Source: Clostridium cadaveris (lineage in GTDB: Bacteria > Bacillota > Clostridia > Clostridiales > Clostridiaceae). Taken from it: a DNA stretch of 64,000 nucleotides. A program made the translations under genes and the position numbers. Below, piece after piece: positions 63,973 to 64,000 of the stretch (position 1 is its first letter; every line of letters begins with the position of its first letter). Below the pieces are notes generated by a model that saw nothing but the letters and a program-made list of their open reading frames with translations, was not told where the DNA came from and searched no databases. The stretch lies in NCBI RefSeq assembly GCF_020911725.1, contig NZ_CP076620.1, forward strand, positions 1,182,501-1,246,500, in the 5' to 3' direction.

Positions 63973-64000
63973 TTTGGAATAAGATAATACCCACTTCTTA

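Larger units (their letters stand above)
62633..64000 (-). mobile_element. IS3-family (IS150-like) insertion sequence, cut by the window edge
   Basis: Seen: a terminal sequence TGTGACCCCCAAAAGTTAGA starting at 62633, of the IS150-group end type; two overlapping transposase frames, orfA and orfB, on the minus strand; and a hairpin just inside the end (GCGAGACAG / CTGCCTCGC, 62661-62684) with a T-run. The other end, with the matching inverted repeat, lies beyond base 64000. The element looks richer in G+C than its surroundings, a sign of transfer. No frameshift or stop breaks the visible part, so it may be active. Confidence 0.9.

Noticed and set aside
1-64000. CRISPR array, rRNA or tRNA genes
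   Set aside because: No regularly spaced repeats, and no recognisable rRNA core or tRNA cloverleaf were seen on reading through; a tRNA search program would be decisive.

Overview
The window reads as a chromosomal segment of a low-G+C anaerobic Firmicute, most likely a Clostridium sensu stricto species. The grounds are the A+T-rich codon use, strong AGGAGG-type ribosome sites, many short hairpin-plus-T-run terminators, and a gene set typical of clostridia (DegV, DUF1836, ATP-cone protein, HxlR, YczE, aspartate 4-decarboxylase, Etf/acyl-CoA dehydrogenase, a soluble [NiFe] hydrogenase). I saw no rRNA, tRNA or CRISPR array. The species assignment is inference.

Layout. 1-6 kb: a BceAB-type peptide-resistance ABC transporter, then a large orphan histidine kinase with about 14 propeller repeats. 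6-7.6 kb: an RsuA-type pseudouridine synthase and an unknown gene. 7.7-15 kb: an import island with a glycerophosphodiesterase, a lipoprotein binding protein, an ATPase, a fused double permease, and a regulator that joins a LacI-type repressor to a solute-binding-protein domain. Its promoter carries a perfect CcpA cre match and two ACGT-centred operator candidates. 15-26 kb: mostly housekeeping and hypothetical genes (HD protein, CmpB-like membrane protein, aspartate decarboxylase, WG-repeat protein, GreA, YczE, ATP-cone, MarR/DegV, S41 peptidase). 26-29 kb: a thiol-redox group (RclA/MerA-like oxidoreductase, HxlR regulator, CcdA-thioredoxin fusion). 29-35.6 kb: a CPBP protease, a four-gene operon (M29-like aminopeptidase, helical protein, ArsR-DUF2087 regulator, methyltransferase), ferritin and MgtE.

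36-42 kb is a lactate-oxidation operon: lactate permease, GlcD-type FAD lactate dehydrogenase, acyl-CoA dehydrogenase, EtfB and EtfA. It sits behind a consensus promoter with a FadR/LldR-type operator. 42-51.7 kb holds a second CPBP protease, a Pit phosphate transporter with its DUF47 partner, DegV-DUF1836, a GNAT enzyme, a DnaQ-like exonuclease and an ABC exporter.

51.8-60 kb is one co-directional [NiFe]-hydrogenase operon: small subunit, large subunit, maturation protease, hypA, hypB, hypF, hypC, hypD, hypE. The small subunit has Asp where the second proximal-cluster Cys normally lies, and HypA lacks its zinc domain. The last 4 kb holds a decayed GGDEF gene, a cold-shock protein, galM, a small gene with an ATA in the start position, and an IS3-family element that runs off the right edge.

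The most unusual items are the LacI/binding-protein fusion with its operon, and the hydrogenase with its shortened HypA.
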